From Mycobacterium seoulense (GTDB lineage: Bacteria > Actinomycetota > Actinomycetes > Mycobacteriales > Mycobacteriaceae): a DNA stretch of 64,000 nucleotides. The DNA lies in NCBI RefSeq assembly GCF_010731595.1, contig NZ_AP022582.1:2170001-2234000 (forward strand). The letters run 5' to 3'. Below the pieces are notes generated by a model that was not told the DNA's origin, searched no databases, and saw only the letters and a program-made list of their open reading frames with translations. Made by a program: the position numbers and the translations under genes. Of the stretch, positions 51,416 to 60,584 are shown piece after piece. Numbering within the stretch: the stretch's first letter is position 1; each line of letters opens with the position of its first letter.

Positions 51416-53043
51416 CCGCAGGCCGCGACGAGACGACCGGCAGCGCGGTGCTCGACACCGCGCACCTGGGTGACATCGAGGGCGCCTTCGGACGGATCAG
51501 CGTCGGCGAAACCGAGCACCCCCGCACCTGGAAGACACGGTTGCTGACCCTGCTGGCGATCGTCGGTCCGGGAATCATCGTGATGGTCGGCGACAACGAC
51601 GCCGGCGGCGTGGCGACCTACGCCCAAGCCGGGCAGAACTACGGCTACTCCCTGCTGTGGGTGCTGCTGCTGTTGATACCGGTGCTGATCGTCAACCAGG
51701 AAATGGTGGTCCGGCTCGGGGCCGTCACCGGTGTCGGGCACGCGCGGCTGATCAACGAACGCTTCGGCCGCGGCTGGGGCTGGTTCTCGGTCGGTGACTT
51801 GTTCTTGCTGAACTTCTTGACGATCGTCACCGAGTTCATCGGTATCAGCCTGGCCGCCGAATACATCGGCGTGTCCAAATACGTCGTGGTGCCGGTCTCG
51901 GCGGTGGCACTGGTCGCAATCATGGCGAGCGGGAGCTTCCGACGATGGGAGCGCGCCATGTTCATCTTCATCGCCGTCACCCTGCTGCAGATCCCGATGC
52001 TGCTGATGTCCCACCCGCAGTGGGGACAGGTGGCCAAATCCTTCGTGATACCGAGCATTTCGGGCGGCGTGAGCTCGGACGCGGTGCTGCTGATCATCGC
52101 CATCGTCGGCACCACCGTGGCGCCCTGGCAGCTGTTTTTCCAGCAGTCCAACGTGGTTGACAAACGCATCACCCCGCGCTTCATCGGCTACGAGCGCGCC
52201 GACACCGTGCTGGGCGCCTTCGTCGTCGTCATCGGCGCGGCGGCGCTGGTGATGACCGGCGAATGGGCGGCACGCTCCACCAACACCGTCGGCGGTTTCA
52301 CCGACGCCGGCGCCACCGCACACCTACTCGGCGAACATCGGGGGACGCTCGGCTGGATCTTTGCGATCGTGCTGATGGACGCCTCGATCATCGGCGCCGC
52401 AGCGGTCACCCTGGCCACCAGTTACGCCTTCGGTGACGTGTTCGGCCTCAAGCACTCGCTGCACCGCGGGTTCGCCGACGCCAAGCAGTTCTACCTGTCG
52501 TACACCGCAATGGTCGTGGTGGCCGCGGCCATCGTGTTGATTCCGGGTGCTCCTCTCGGGCTGATCACCACCGCCGTGCAGGCCCTGGCCGGTCTGCTTC
52601 TGCCCAGCGCCAGCGTCTTCCTGCTGCTGTTGTGCAACGACCGGGAAGTGCTGGGGCCGTGGGTCAATCGTGCCTGGCTCAACTGGGTCGCCGGACTGAT
52701 CGTCGGCACCCTGCTACTGCTGTCGGGAATCCTGATGGCGACCACGCTGTTCCGCGACCTCAACGTCGTGGCGGTGGCCGGCTACCTGGCGCTGGCGCTT
52801 GTCGTCCTCGCCGTTGCCGCGGTACCGGTGCTGCGCTGGATGAGCCGCCGACAACCCGCGGCGCCCGCGGCACGACTGCCGGTGCGCGGGGTCGACCGCA
52901 ACACGTGGCGGATGCCGCCCCTGACACTGCTCGAGCCGGTCACCTGGTCACCGGGCACCCGCCTGGGGATGATCGCGCTGCGCGGCTACCTGATCCTCGG
53001 CGCGCTGCTATTGGTCGTCAAGGCAGTACAACTCAGTCACTGA
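51412..53043 (+). CDS. NRAMP-related transporter, probably for Mg2+
   Basis: 543 aa from GTG 51412. About 11 membrane segments of the NRAMP/SLC11 fold. TM1 reads VGDNDAGGVATYAQAGQNYGY, not the DPGN of Mn/Fe transporters. TM6 reads TTVAPWQLFFQQS, where classical members have MPHN. These replacements, especially loss of the metal-coordinating Met, mark the NRAMP-related magnesium transporters. The coupled MgtE-N/CBS protein upstream agrees with Mg2+ as substrate. Confidence 0.82.
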   Translation: MTAGRDETTGSAVLDTAHLGDIEGAFGRISVGETEHPRTWKTRLLTLLAIVGPGIIVMVGDNDAGGVATYAQAGQNYGYSLLWVLLLLIPVLIVNQEMVVRLGAVTGVGHARLINERFGRGWGWFSVGDLFLLNFLTIVTEFIGISLAAEYIGVSKYVVVPVSAVALVAIMASGSFRRWERAMFIFIAVTLLQIPMLLMSHPQWGQVAKSFVIPSISGGVSSDAVLLIIAIVGTTVAPWQLFFQQSNVVDKRITPRFIGYERADTVLGAFVVVIGAAALVMTGEWAARSTNTVGGFTDAGATAHLLGEHRGTLGWIFAIVLMDASIIGAAAVTLATSYAFGDVFGLKHSLHRGFADAKQFYLSYTAMVVVAAAIVLIPGAPLGLITTAVQALAGLLLPSASVFLLLLCNDREVLGPWVNRAWLNWVAGLIVGTLLLLSGILMATTLFRDLNVVAVAGYLALALVVLAVAAVPVLRWMSRRQPAAPAARLPVRGVDRNTWRMPPLTLLEPVTWSPGTRLGMIALRGYLILGALLLVVKAVQLSH

Positions 53044-54058
53044 CGGCTTCTCGGACGCGACGGGCCACCTCGCCGTACCGCTCGAAACGCTGCGGATCGC
53101 CCACGGCGTTGTAAAGGACCAGGCGCGTGGCCTTTCCGGCATATTTCTTCCTCAGCGTGTCGGCCAGTCCGTCCCACGTCGACTCGGTGGCGAAGACGGC
53201 GATGTGCTCGTCACTCACCTGAGCCGCCATGCCCGCGATGTCGCCGGCCTTCTGCTTCTCGCGGATCCGGGCGGTGGTGCCCTCGAAACCGGCCTGGTCC
53301 CAGATGAACGCGTAGTTGGGTGTGCTGCCGTAGAACGCCATGCTGGCGCGCACCACTTCGCGTTGCTTGTCGCGCTCTTCGTCGCTGTCGCCGACGATGG
53401 TCATCACCGGCACGATCACCGCGAGATCCGACGGCGAGCGCCCCGCCTTCGCCGCGCCTTCGGCGATGCTGGGCAAGACGTGACGGGCGATGTAGCCCGG
53501 CTCGCCGATCGGATGCACGTGCACCCCGTCGGCCACCTCGCCCGCCATTCGCAGCATCCATGGATTGACCGCTGCGATATCGACTTTCGGATCGGGGGCC
53601 TCGATCGGCCCCGGGCTCCACTGCGGGGTTATGAAGTCGAGGTCGTAGAAGTCGCCGTGGTGTTCGAGCGTCCCGCTCCGAAACGCGGCGAAGCACGCCT
53701 TGACGGCGAACAGGTAATCGCGCAGCCGCGGACCGGGCCGCTCGAACGCCACGCCGTAGCGCCGGACGACGTGGGTGCGTACCTGGGTGCCCAGACCCAA
53801 CCGGAAGTTTCCGCCGGTTGCTTCCTGAAGCTCCCAGGCCGTGGCCGCCGTGACGAAAGGACTGCGCGGGAAGGCGACGGCCACCCCCGTGGAGAGCTCG
53901 AGGCCGGGCGCGGCCTGCGAGGCGACGGCGGCGTTGAGGTAGGCCGTCCGGCCCGTCTCGGTGAACAACAGGCCGGAGAATCCAGCGGATTGCGTCCGCC
54001 GGGCCAGGTCGCCGATCTGGTGGAGCGGCTGCGGGACCGTCATCGCATCGACGTGCAT
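53033..54058 (-). CDS. LLM-class F420-dependent oxidoreductase (TIGR03617-like)
   Basis: 341 aa. GFSGLLFTETGRTAYLNAAVAS, LSTGVAVAFPRSPFVTAATAWELQEATGGNFRLGLGTQV and VDIAAVNPWMLRMAGEVADGVHVHPIG are typical of this actinobacterial subgroup. It probably uses F420. Its end overlaps the convergent transporter gene by 11 nt. Confidence 0.87.
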   Translation of the reverse strand: MHVDAMTVPQPLHQIGDLARRTQSAGFSGLLFTETGRTAYLNAAVASQAAPGLELSTGVAVAFPRSPFVTAATAWELQEATGGNFRLGLGTQVRTHVVRRYGVAFERPGPRLRDYLFAVKACFAAFRSGTLEHHGDFYDLDFITPQWSPGPIEAPDPKVDIAAVNPWMLRMAGEVADGVHVHPIGEPGYIARHVLPSIAEGAAKAGRSPSDLAVIVPVMTIVGDSDEERDKQREVVRASMAFYGSTPNYAFIWDQAGFEGTTARIREKQKAGDIAGMAAQVSDEHIAVFATESTWDGLADTLRKKYAGKATRLVLYNAVGDPQRFERYGEVARRVREAVSD

Positions 54059-54207
54059 TCCTCGGAGCCTACGTGGGGCCGAGCCGTGAGCCGGCCGGGG
54101 TACGCCGCGTCGGCGATGCCCGCCCTCTTGCTCGGCGGCTGCTTCACGGTGTTAGCTCTGTAGTCGACAGCAACCACCGCCGCTTCGCTAATAGGAGGTT
54201 CGCGAAC

Positions 54208-54447
54208 ATGCTTCGTGGATGGTTCATGGCTGGAGCAATCGCAGTGGGAATTGCCGTGGCTCCCCCGGCCCAGGCGGCGCCCTCGACAACGACGACGACC
54301 TCGCCGACGACGGGTGCCAGCGTCTACTACCCGAACTGCAAAGCGGCGTGCGCAGACGGCGTGGCTCCGATCTACCGCGGGCAGCCGGGGTACCGGCCGG
54401 GCCTTGACCGCGACGGCGACGGCATCGCCTGCGAAGTCTGCCACTGA
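54208..54447 (+). CDS. secreted excalibur calcium-binding domain protein
   Basis: 79 aa with AGGAGG before ATG 54208. Signal peptide (GWFMAGAIAVGIAVAPPAQA), Thr-rich linker, then the excalibur motif: YYPNCKAACADG and the Ca2+ loop DRDGDGIACE-x-C. Extracellular Ca2+-binding module of unknown role. The next gene begins 14 nt downstream. Confidence 0.85.
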   Translation: MLRGWFMAGAIAVGIAVAPPAQAAPSTTTTTSPTTGASVYYPNCKAACADGVAPIYRGQPGYRPGLDRDGDGIACEVCH

Positions 54448-54461
54448 GGCCGGTGCACGCG

Positions 54462-54989
54462 ATGTCTGCGCCAACCGCCCGACTGACCGCCGTCGTCTCG
54501 ATGGCCTGTGCCGGTCTCCTGGCGTGCGGGTCCCAGCACCCCGCCCCGGCCAATACCTCCAGTTCGACCGGCATAAAGCCGGTGACGTCGCCCGGCTCGA
54601 GCGCACCGCCGAGCGCGCCGAGTAGCCCGGTTCCGCCCGCCACCACCACCACCACGCCGGCGTGCGTCGGATTGTCGATATGCCCGCCACCGCCGCCGGA
54701 CGCCGAGGGAAACCCGGCGTGTTACTACGCCGACGGGTGGCGCGCCGACTCCTCAGGGGCCGGAATCGAAGTGTGGTTCTTCCGCGACCCGCACAACCCG
54801 TCGACGCCGGACAAGGTCACCGCGCTGGTGCGCAAGAAGGATGGCACCACCGCATCCCAGGACGCCGACATCGACGCCGGCCAACAAGTGCATCGCTTCG
54901 GATTCCCCGAGGTCGCACCAGCCGTGGTCCAAGAGGTCTTGTTCAGCAGCGGCAGCGGGCGCTGCTTCGTGATCGGGGCCGGCGACTGA
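54462..54989 (+). CDS. lipoprotein of unknown function
   Basis: 175 aa from ATG 54462 (a GTG at 54453 is also in frame). Lipobox GLLACG, then a long Pro/Ser/Thr-rich linker with PPPPP. The C-terminal domain (ACYYADGWRADSSGAGIEVWFFRDPHNP, VLFSSGSGRCFVIG) has two Cys that may pair. No family recognised. Probably co-transcribed with the excalibur gene. Confidence 0.68.
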   Translation: MSAPTARLTAVVSMACAGLLACGSQHPAPANTSSSTGIKPVTSPGSSAPPSAPSSPVPPATTTTTPACVGLSICPPPPPDAEGNPACYYADGWRADSSGAGIEVWFFRDPHNPSTPDKVTALVRKKDGTTASQDADIDAGQQVHRFGFPEVAPAVVQEVLFSSGSGRCFVIGAGD

Positions 54990-55010
54990 TGCCCGGGTGC
55001 CGCTCAATGG

Positions 55011-55226
55011 TCAGCGCTTGTGGTGACGGTGGCTCACCGGTGCGGTGAAGCCTTGGGTGTCGTCGAAGTGGGCCCACTGGCCGTCGTCGTTGACTTCCAT
55101 GCGCCAACCCAGCTCGGTGCTGCCGCCAATCGAATGGATGAACCAGGCGTGCGCGGACTCTGCGCTGGCAAAATCCTTCGTCGCGACGACCCGGCCACGT
55201 GGGTCGATTACGCGAAATTCAACCAT
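55011..55226 (-). CDS. small conserved protein
   Basis: 71 aa. FRVIDPRGRVVATKDFASAESAHAWFIHS and LGWRMEVNDDGQWAHFDDT suggest a compact beta-alpha fold; the end is His/Arg-rich. Codon use fits the genome. Widely seen as a hypothetical in mycobacteria as far as I recall; no function. Confidence 0.6.
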   Translation of the reverse strand: MVEFRVIDPRGRVVATKDFASAESAHAWFIHSIGGSTELGWRMEVNDDGQWAHFDDTQGFTAPVSHRHHKR

Positions 55227-55328
55227 GGGATGTGATTATCCCGGCCAGCGGCTTTTCAATCGGGTTAATCGCCCATTTGCGGCAAAGCCGGCGACGAACG
55301 CTCCTCTCGCAGCTGTGGCAAACCCGCG

Positions 55329-57263
55329 CTAGACGGTACGGGCCAACCGGTCGGCGAGCAGCTCGGCGAACCGAGCCGGATCGTCGAGCGCGCCCCCTTC
55401 GGCGAGAAGTGCTGTGCCGTAGAGTAACTCGGCGGTCTCGGCCACCTCGGCGAGCGCCTCGCCGCCGTCGGCCTTCTTTTGCGCCTCACGCAGTCCGGTG
55501 ATCAACGGATGGTTCGGGTTGAGTTCGAGAATCCGCTTGCCGACAGGGATGTCCTGCCCGGACGCGCGGTAGAGCCGCGCGAGGGCCGGCGTGATGCCGA
55601 AGGCGTCGGTGATCAGGCAGGCCGGCGAGTCGGTCAGGCGGCTGGACAGCCGTACTTCCTTGACGTGTTCGCTCAACGTCTCCTTCAACCAGGTCAGCAG
55701 GTCGGCGAACTCCTTCTGCTGCTCCTCGCGCTCGGCCTCGCTCTCGTCGCCCTCGGAACTGAGGTCCACCTCGCCCTTGGCGACCGACTGCAGCGGCTTG
55801 CCCTCGAACTCGGTCACCGAGCCCACCCAGACTTCGTCGACCGGGTCGGTGAGCAACAAGACCTCGTAGCCCTTGGCTTTGAAGGCCTCGAGGTGCGGCG
55901 ACTTCAGGATCTGTTGCCGGCTCTCGCCCGTGGCGAAGAAGATCTGCTCCTGCCCCTCCTTCATGCGCTGCACGTACTCGGCGAGGGTGGTGGCCTCCTC
56001 CTCGCTGTGCGTCGAGGCGAATGAGGAGATCTGCAGCAAGGTGTCCCGGTTGTCGAAGTCCGACAGCAGCCCCTCCTTGACGACTCTGCCGAATTGGGTC
56101 CAGAACGTGCGGTAGTCGTCGGGCCGCTCGGACTGCAGCTCCTTGATGGTGGAGAGCACCTTCTTGGTGAGCCGCCGGCGGATGGCCTTGATCTGCCGAT
56201 CCTGCTGCAGGATTTCGCGGGAGACGTTGAGCGACATGTCCTGCGCGTCGACGACGCCCTTCACGAAGCGCAGGTATTCGGGCATGAGCTGGTCGCAGTC
56301 GCCCATGATGAACACCCGCTTGACGTACAGCTGGATGCCGACCTGGGAGTCACGGTTGAACAGGTCGAACGGGGCGTGGGACGGGATGAACAGCAGGGCC
56401 TGGTATTCGAAGGTGCCCTCGGCCTTCATCGCGATGACCTCGAGCGGGTCATCCCAGGCGTGCGCGATGTGCTTGTAGAACTCCTTGTACTCCTCCTCGG
56501 AGACCTCTTCCTTGGGCCTGGCCCACAGCGCCTTCATCGAGTTGAGGGTCTCCACCTCTTTGGTGACGGTCTCCTCGCCACCCTCCTCGGTTGCCGGCGT
56601 GCGTCGTTCGACCTCCATGCGGATGGGCCAGGCGATGAAGTCGGAGTACTTCTTGACCAGGCCGCGGATCTTCCACTCCGAGGTGTAGTCGTGCAGCTCA
56701 TCCTCGGCGTCTTCGGGCTTGAGGTGCAGGGTCACCGAGGTTCCCTGCGGAGCGCCGTCGACCGCTTCGATGGTGTAGGTGCCCTCGCCGCTCGATTCCC
56801 ACCTGGTGGCTTCGCTCTCGCCGGCCTTGCGGGTGAGCAGTTCGACCTTGTCGGCGACCATGAAGCTCGAGTAGAAACCGATCCCGAACTGGCCGATCAG
56901 TTCCTCCGAGGCGGCCTCGTTCTTGGCCTCTTTCAGCTGCTGGCGCAGCTCGGCGGTGCCCGATTTGGCCAGCGTGCCGATCAGGTTCACCACCTCGTCG
57001 CGGGTCATGCCGATGCCGTTGTCGCGGACGGTGAGCGTCCTTGCGCTCTTGTCGACGTCGATCTCGATGTGCAGGTCGGAGGTCTCGACGTTGAGTTCTT
57101 TGTTGCGGAAGGCTTCCAGCCGCAGCTTGTCCAGTGCGTCGGAAGCGTTCGAGATCAGCTCCCGCAGAAACGAATCCTTGTTGGAGTAGACGGAGTGCAC
57201 CATCAGGTCCAGCAGTTGCCGTGCTTCCGCCTGAAACTCCAGCTGCTCGACGCGCGCGTTCAT
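55329..57263 (-). CDS. htpG: molecular chaperone HtpG (Hsp90)
   Basis: 644 aa. GHKL ATPase motifs: ELISNASDALDKLR, DNGIGMTRDEV, GQFGIGFYSSFMVAD and GTSVTLHLK. The middle domain has the catalytic-loop Arg region and the C-terminal dimerisation domain is complete. Full length for bacterial HtpG; equivalent of Rv2299c. Acts in the cytosol on client proteins. No HrcA/CIRCE-type element seen upstream. Confidence 0.97.
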   Translation of the reverse strand: MNARVEQLEFQAEARQLLDLMVHSVYSNKDSFLRELISNASDALDKLRLEAFRNKELNVETSDLHIEIDVDKSARTLTVRDNGIGMTRDEVVNLIGTLAKSGTAELRQQLKEAKNEAASEELIGQFGIGFYSSFMVADKVELLTRKAGESEATRWESSGEGTYTIEAVDGAPQGTSVTLHLKPEDAEDELHDYTSEWKIRGLVKKYSDFIAWPIRMEVERRTPATEEGGEETVTKEVETLNSMKALWARPKEEVSEEEYKEFYKHIAHAWDDPLEVIAMKAEGTFEYQALLFIPSHAPFDLFNRDSQVGIQLYVKRVFIMGDCDQLMPEYLRFVKGVVDAQDMSLNVSREILQQDRQIKAIRRRLTKKVLSTIKELQSERPDDYRTFWTQFGRVVKEGLLSDFDNRDTLLQISSFASTHSEEEATTLAEYVQRMKEGQEQIFFATGESRQQILKSPHLEAFKAKGYEVLLLTDPVDEVWVGSVTEFEGKPLQSVAKGEVDLSSEGDESEAEREEQQKEFADLLTWLKETLSEHVKEVRLSSRLTDSPACLITDAFGITPALARLYRASGQDIPVGKRILELNPNHPLITGLREAQKKADGGEALAEVAETAELLYGTALLAEGGALDDPARFAELLADRLARTV

Positions 57264-57383
57264 GACATTCCCTACGTCTCTTCCCAGGTCCTCTCAAGGA
57301 CATTGCCGCTCCAAATTTACCGAGTTGCCAACCGCGCGCGCTCGGGGGTTCGCACTCGTCGCGTCGGCCTCTACGCTGAAGAC

Positions 57384-58004
57384 ATGTCCGTTGCTCAACG
57401 CGAACGAGCCGCCCTCGTGGAGACCATGCGCGCCGCCGGGCCGGAGGCGCCCACCCTGTGCGAGGGGTGGAAGGCGCGGGACCTGGCCGCCCACCTCGTC
57501 ATCCGGGAGTACCGGCCCGACGCCGCTCCAGGCATCCTGATCCCGTTCTTCGCGTCGCACACCGAGAAGGTGCAGAACCAGGTCGCCGAACAGGCGGAGT
57601 GGGACGAGCTGGTCGACAAGGTCGCGTCCGGCCCGCCGATCTACTCGCCGCTCAAGCTTCTCGATCCGGTGGCCAACGTCGCCGAGATGTTCATCCACCA
57701 CGAGGACGTGCGACGGGCGCAGCCTGGGTGGCAGCCGCGCACCCTGGACCCCGAGCTGAGCGCCAGGCTGCGCCGCACGCTGCCGTTGATGGCACGGCTC
57801 ACGCTCGCCAAAGTGCCGGGCCGGGTGGCGCTGCGGACCCCGGAAGGCAAGACGCTGCTGACCGCGGGACGCGGCCCCGCCGTCACGGTGACCGGTGCGC
57901 CCGAGGAGCTGCTGCTGTTCTCGGTCGGGCGATCCGCGCGAGTCGAGTTCGACGGCGACCCGGCGGCGGTCCAGGCCGTCCGCGACGCGCCCAAGGGGTT
58001 ATAG
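57384..58004 (+). CDS. TIGR03085-type metal-binding protein (DinB/MDMPI superfamily)
   Basis: 206 aa from ATG 57384. APTLCEGWKARDLAAHLVIREYRPDA, NVAEMFIHHEDVRRAQPGWQPRTLDPEL and VTGAPEELLLFSVGR align with the protein at 5015-5656 (TLIEGWTAADLAAHLVLRE, NEFFVHHEDLRRANG), so these are paralogues. Divergent from htpG. Possible mycothiol-dependent enzyme. Confidence 0.78.
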   Translation: MSVAQRERAALVETMRAAGPEAPTLCEGWKARDLAAHLVIREYRPDAAPGILIPFFASHTEKVQNQVAEQAEWDELVDKVASGPPIYSPLKLLDPVANVAEMFIHHEDVRRAQPGWQPRTLDPELSARLRRTLPLMARLTLAKVPGRVALRTPEGKTLLTAGRGPAVTVTGAPEELLLFSVGRSARVEFDGDPAAVQAVRDAPKGL

Positions 58005-58020
58005 CCCCGGGGTTTCCACG

Positions 58021-59001
58021 TCAGAGGCCGGCGTCGTCCATCGTCTCCGTGTCAACCATGGGCCGGTGCTCATGGTTTTCGGTTTGGATGGGCGTCCTGG
58101 GTGTGTGATCGATTCGCAGACTGAGCAGTTCGGGACGGCTGTAGTGTCCGCTGGCGTCCATGAGCGCCTTGCGCCGGTCTATCAGTGAAAAATTGGCATC
58201 AGCGACGACTTCGCCCTCGCCGGACCGCAACGGTGTGCCAAGCAGCTCGCCCTGCGGGGAAATGATCGCGGTGAAGCAGCCGCCAGAGATCGGGCCGATG
58301 GGTCCGCCCGTGTCGGCGGCAATCCGCGCCTGCTGGTCGGCGTCGAGCCAGGCGGTCGCGCAGACAACGAAAGCGCCGGATTCAAGGGCGTGATTGCGGA
58401 CGCTGATCTCCGTCTGTTCGGCAAACAACTCGCCACCAAAGCATCCCGGAAACATGGCGGAGTGGATCTGTTCGCCGTCGGCGATCAAGGCGAACCGGGC
58501 CAGCGGGTTGTAGTGCTCCCAGCAGGCCAGCTGACCGACGCGACCGACGGCGCTGTCGACAGCGCGCAGCCCACTACCGTCGCCTTGTCCCCAGATCATC
58601 CGTTCGTGGTACGTCGGACTGATCTTGCGACGGCGCTGAATCAGAGTGCCGTCGGCGTCGAAGAGCAACTGGGTGTTGAACAGCGAGCCGCCGGCACGTT
58701 CGTTCACCCCTATCGAAACCACCATCTCCGCCCGGCGGGCGGCCGCACCGATCGCGTCCGTCGCCGGCGACGGTATCGTCACCGCCTCAGCCATCAACCT
58801 CAATTGTTCAGAACTCATCTCGAACGGACGCTGCACGAACGAGAAGTACGGATAATACGGAACAAAGGTTTCCGGAAACGTCGCGAATTTCACTCCCTGG
58901 CCGGCTAATTCGTCGATCTTTGCGAGGACCCTGGCCACGGTGCCTTCGCGGCTGTATAGCACTGGGCTGATTTGCACAGCGGCAACGCGAACTGTGGTCA
59001 T
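58021..59001 (-). CDS. nitrilase (aliphatic nitrilase-type)
   Basis: 326 aa. The catalytic triad is visible: Glu in TFPETFVPYYPY, Lys in RRRKISPTYHERMIWGQG and Cys in LACWEHYNPLARFAL. This is the true nitrilase branch (nitrile to acid and ammonia), not the amidase branch. The upstream SnoaL-like gene is on the same strand 57 nt away. Substrate unknown; no Nit1C-type cluster genes lie nearby. Confidence 0.9.
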   Translation of the reverse strand: MTTVRVAAVQISPVLYSREGTVARVLAKIDELAGQGVKFATFPETFVPYYPYFSFVQRPFEMSSEQLRLMAEAVTIPSPATDAIGAAARRAEMVVSIGVNERAGGSLFNTQLLFDADGTLIQRRRKISPTYHERMIWGQGDGSGLRAVDSAVGRVGQLACWEHYNPLARFALIADGEQIHSAMFPGCFGGELFAEQTEISVRNHALESGAFVVCATAWLDADQQARIAADTGGPIGPISGGCFTAIISPQGELLGTPLRSGEGEVVADANFSLIDRRKALMDASGHYSRPELLSLRIDHTPRTPIQTENHEHRPMVDTETMDDAGL

Positions 59002-59058
59002 TGGCGCCTTCTTTCTCGACGGCAGCTCAAGGATCTTCTAGCGAGAAGCGCTGTGCCC

Positions 59059-59445
59059 CTACGGGGTACCTTCCCAATGTTTGACTAAAGCTGTGCCAGC
59101 GAACTTCTCGCGCATCAAGCGCGAGAAGGACAGCAGCGCGCTGCGTGGCCGGTGGTTCACCACGATGCGCTGGGTCTGCCCTGCGGCGTTGTAGGTAACC
59201 AGGACGATCACCCTCGTAGGTGTGCCGCGAACCTCGGCCGTGTAGTCCTCGACGAATCCGTAGTCGCCGCAGGGCCCCGCGTAGCGGAACACCTGATTCT
59301 CATATTGTTGGCGGGCGACGACCATAATGGCCCCAACGTCTTTCGTTCCCTGGGCGGTGCCGTCCATCGCCGCGGCTTCGAGCGTGACGTCGTCGGCCAG
59401 GTTGTCCAACCACACCGGGTAGTAGTCCTTACCCGCATACGTCAT
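59059..59445 (-). CDS. SnoaL-like/NTF2-fold protein
   Basis: 128 aa. PVWLDNLADDVTLEAAAMDGTAQG, YENQVFRYAGP and VLVTYNAAGQTQRIVVNHRPRSALL fit the SnoaL-like pattern with the final Arg/His-rich strand. Probably co-transcribed with the nitrilase. Function unknown. Confidence 0.75.
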   Translation of the reverse strand: MTYAGKDYYPVWLDNLADDVTLEAAAMDGTAQGTKDVGAIMVVARQQYENQVFRYAGPCGDYGFVEDYTAEVRGTPTRVIVLVTYNAAGQTQRIVVNHRPRSALLSFSRLMREKFAGTALVKHWEGTP

Positions 59446-59659
59446 GGCGTGCCTCCGTTCGAAGTCCGGTTGGGCCGGATGCGCTGCGGTGCCCCTTCGA
59501 GTCGGGCATGGCCCGGCGCCACACTGACATCCTGGCGTGCGTTTTGTACGCTACGCCGTCGACGACAGAGGGCCTACACTTTGACCACTGGTTACCGTCA
59601 GGGCGCTAGGAGCGGCGGATGAAAAGCTGGAGTCGCCGAGTGGTGATTGGTCGTCGATC

Positions 59660-60571
59660 GTGACGGGGCCGTTGCATCTGGTCACCGGCGCCGGTGGCGG
59701 GACCGCTGGGGTGAGCCGGCTGGTGATCGAACAGCTGCGGCGGCGCGGGGAACGGGTGCGCGCCCTGGTACACCGCGATGACGCGCGGGCGGACCCGTTG
59801 CGCGACTTGGGCGCCGAGGTGGTGGTCGGCGACCTCACCGATCCGCAGAACGTCGTCGACGCCATGGCCGGCGTTGATCGCATGTTCTTTTCCATGAGCG
59901 TCTCACCCGACTACCTCCAGGCGACGGTGGTCATCTGCGACGCGGCGCTGGAATCGCGCCGCCTCGAGGTCCTCCTGAACATGTCACAGATGACGGTCTC
60001 GCAGATGACACTTACGAGCGTGGGCGAGTCTCGCCAGCATCGCTTGCACTTTCTGGCCGAGCACGTGCTGAATTGGTCCGGGGTGCCGGTTGTGCATATC
60101 AGACCGACGACATTCCTTGACAATCCGATCTTCACGCAGTTTGCGGTTCCCTCGATCCGGGAGCGAAACGTTTTGGCGCTGCCCTTCGGTACGGGCCGCA
60201 CGTCGCCGATCGCCGCCAGCGATGTCGCGCGAGTCGTTTCAACCGTTTTGATGGACCCGGCCCAGTGCATCGGGCAGGTCTACGAACTGACCGGTCCAGA
60301 AAGCCTCGACATTGCTGGATTGGCTGCGCAGTACGCCCGCGCGTTGCGCCGGCCGATCACCGGCGCCGATATCCCGCACGACAGATGGGTTGACGAGGTT
60401 CTCAAACCCCTGAATCTGCCCGCGCACCTTCAGCAACACCTCGCCACGATGGCGCTGCTGCACCGGGCGGGTCGCTACGACAGATCCACGGATGACGTCG
60501 AAAGGTTAACGGGGCAACCAGCGTTGAGTGTCGAGCAATACATCGCCGGGAACCCCGAACTGTTCTCGTGA
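59660..60571 (+). CDS. NmrA-like NAD(P)-binding protein
   Basis: 303 aa from GTG 59660. LVTGAGGGTAGVSRLVIEQL is the nucleotide loop (extra Gly, NmrA/YesR-like). GDLTDPQNVVDAMAGVDRMFF, HIRPTTFLDN and YELTGPESL are typical of atypical SDRs. The catalytic Tyr-x3-Lys is absent, so it may be a redox sensor or reductase of quinone-oxidoreductase type. Divergent from the SnoaL/nitrilase pair. Confidence 0.83.
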   Translation: MTGPLHLVTGAGGGTAGVSRLVIEQLRRRGERVRALVHRDDARADPLRDLGAEVVVGDLTDPQNVVDAMAGVDRMFFSMSVSPDYLQATVVICDAALESRRLEVLLNMSQMTVSQMTLTSVGESRQHRLHFLAEHVLNWSGVPVVHIRPTTFLDNPIFTQFAVPSIRERNVLALPFGTGRTSPIAASDVARVVSTVLMDPAQCIGQVYELTGPESLDIAGLAAQYARALRRPITGADIPHDRWVDEVLKPLNLPAHLQQHLATMALLHRAGRYDRSTDDVERLTGQPALSVEQYIAGNPELFS

Positions 60572-60584
60572 CGTTCTTCCAAGA

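Noticed and set aside
57264..57383. CIRCE/HAIR heat-shock operator before htpG
   Set aside because: No matching inverted repeat found in the divergent region.
58021..60571. Nit1C-type biosynthetic nitrilase cluster
   Set aside because: No radical SAM, AIR-synthase or acetyltransferase genes are nearby, so only a stand-alone nitrilase is supported.
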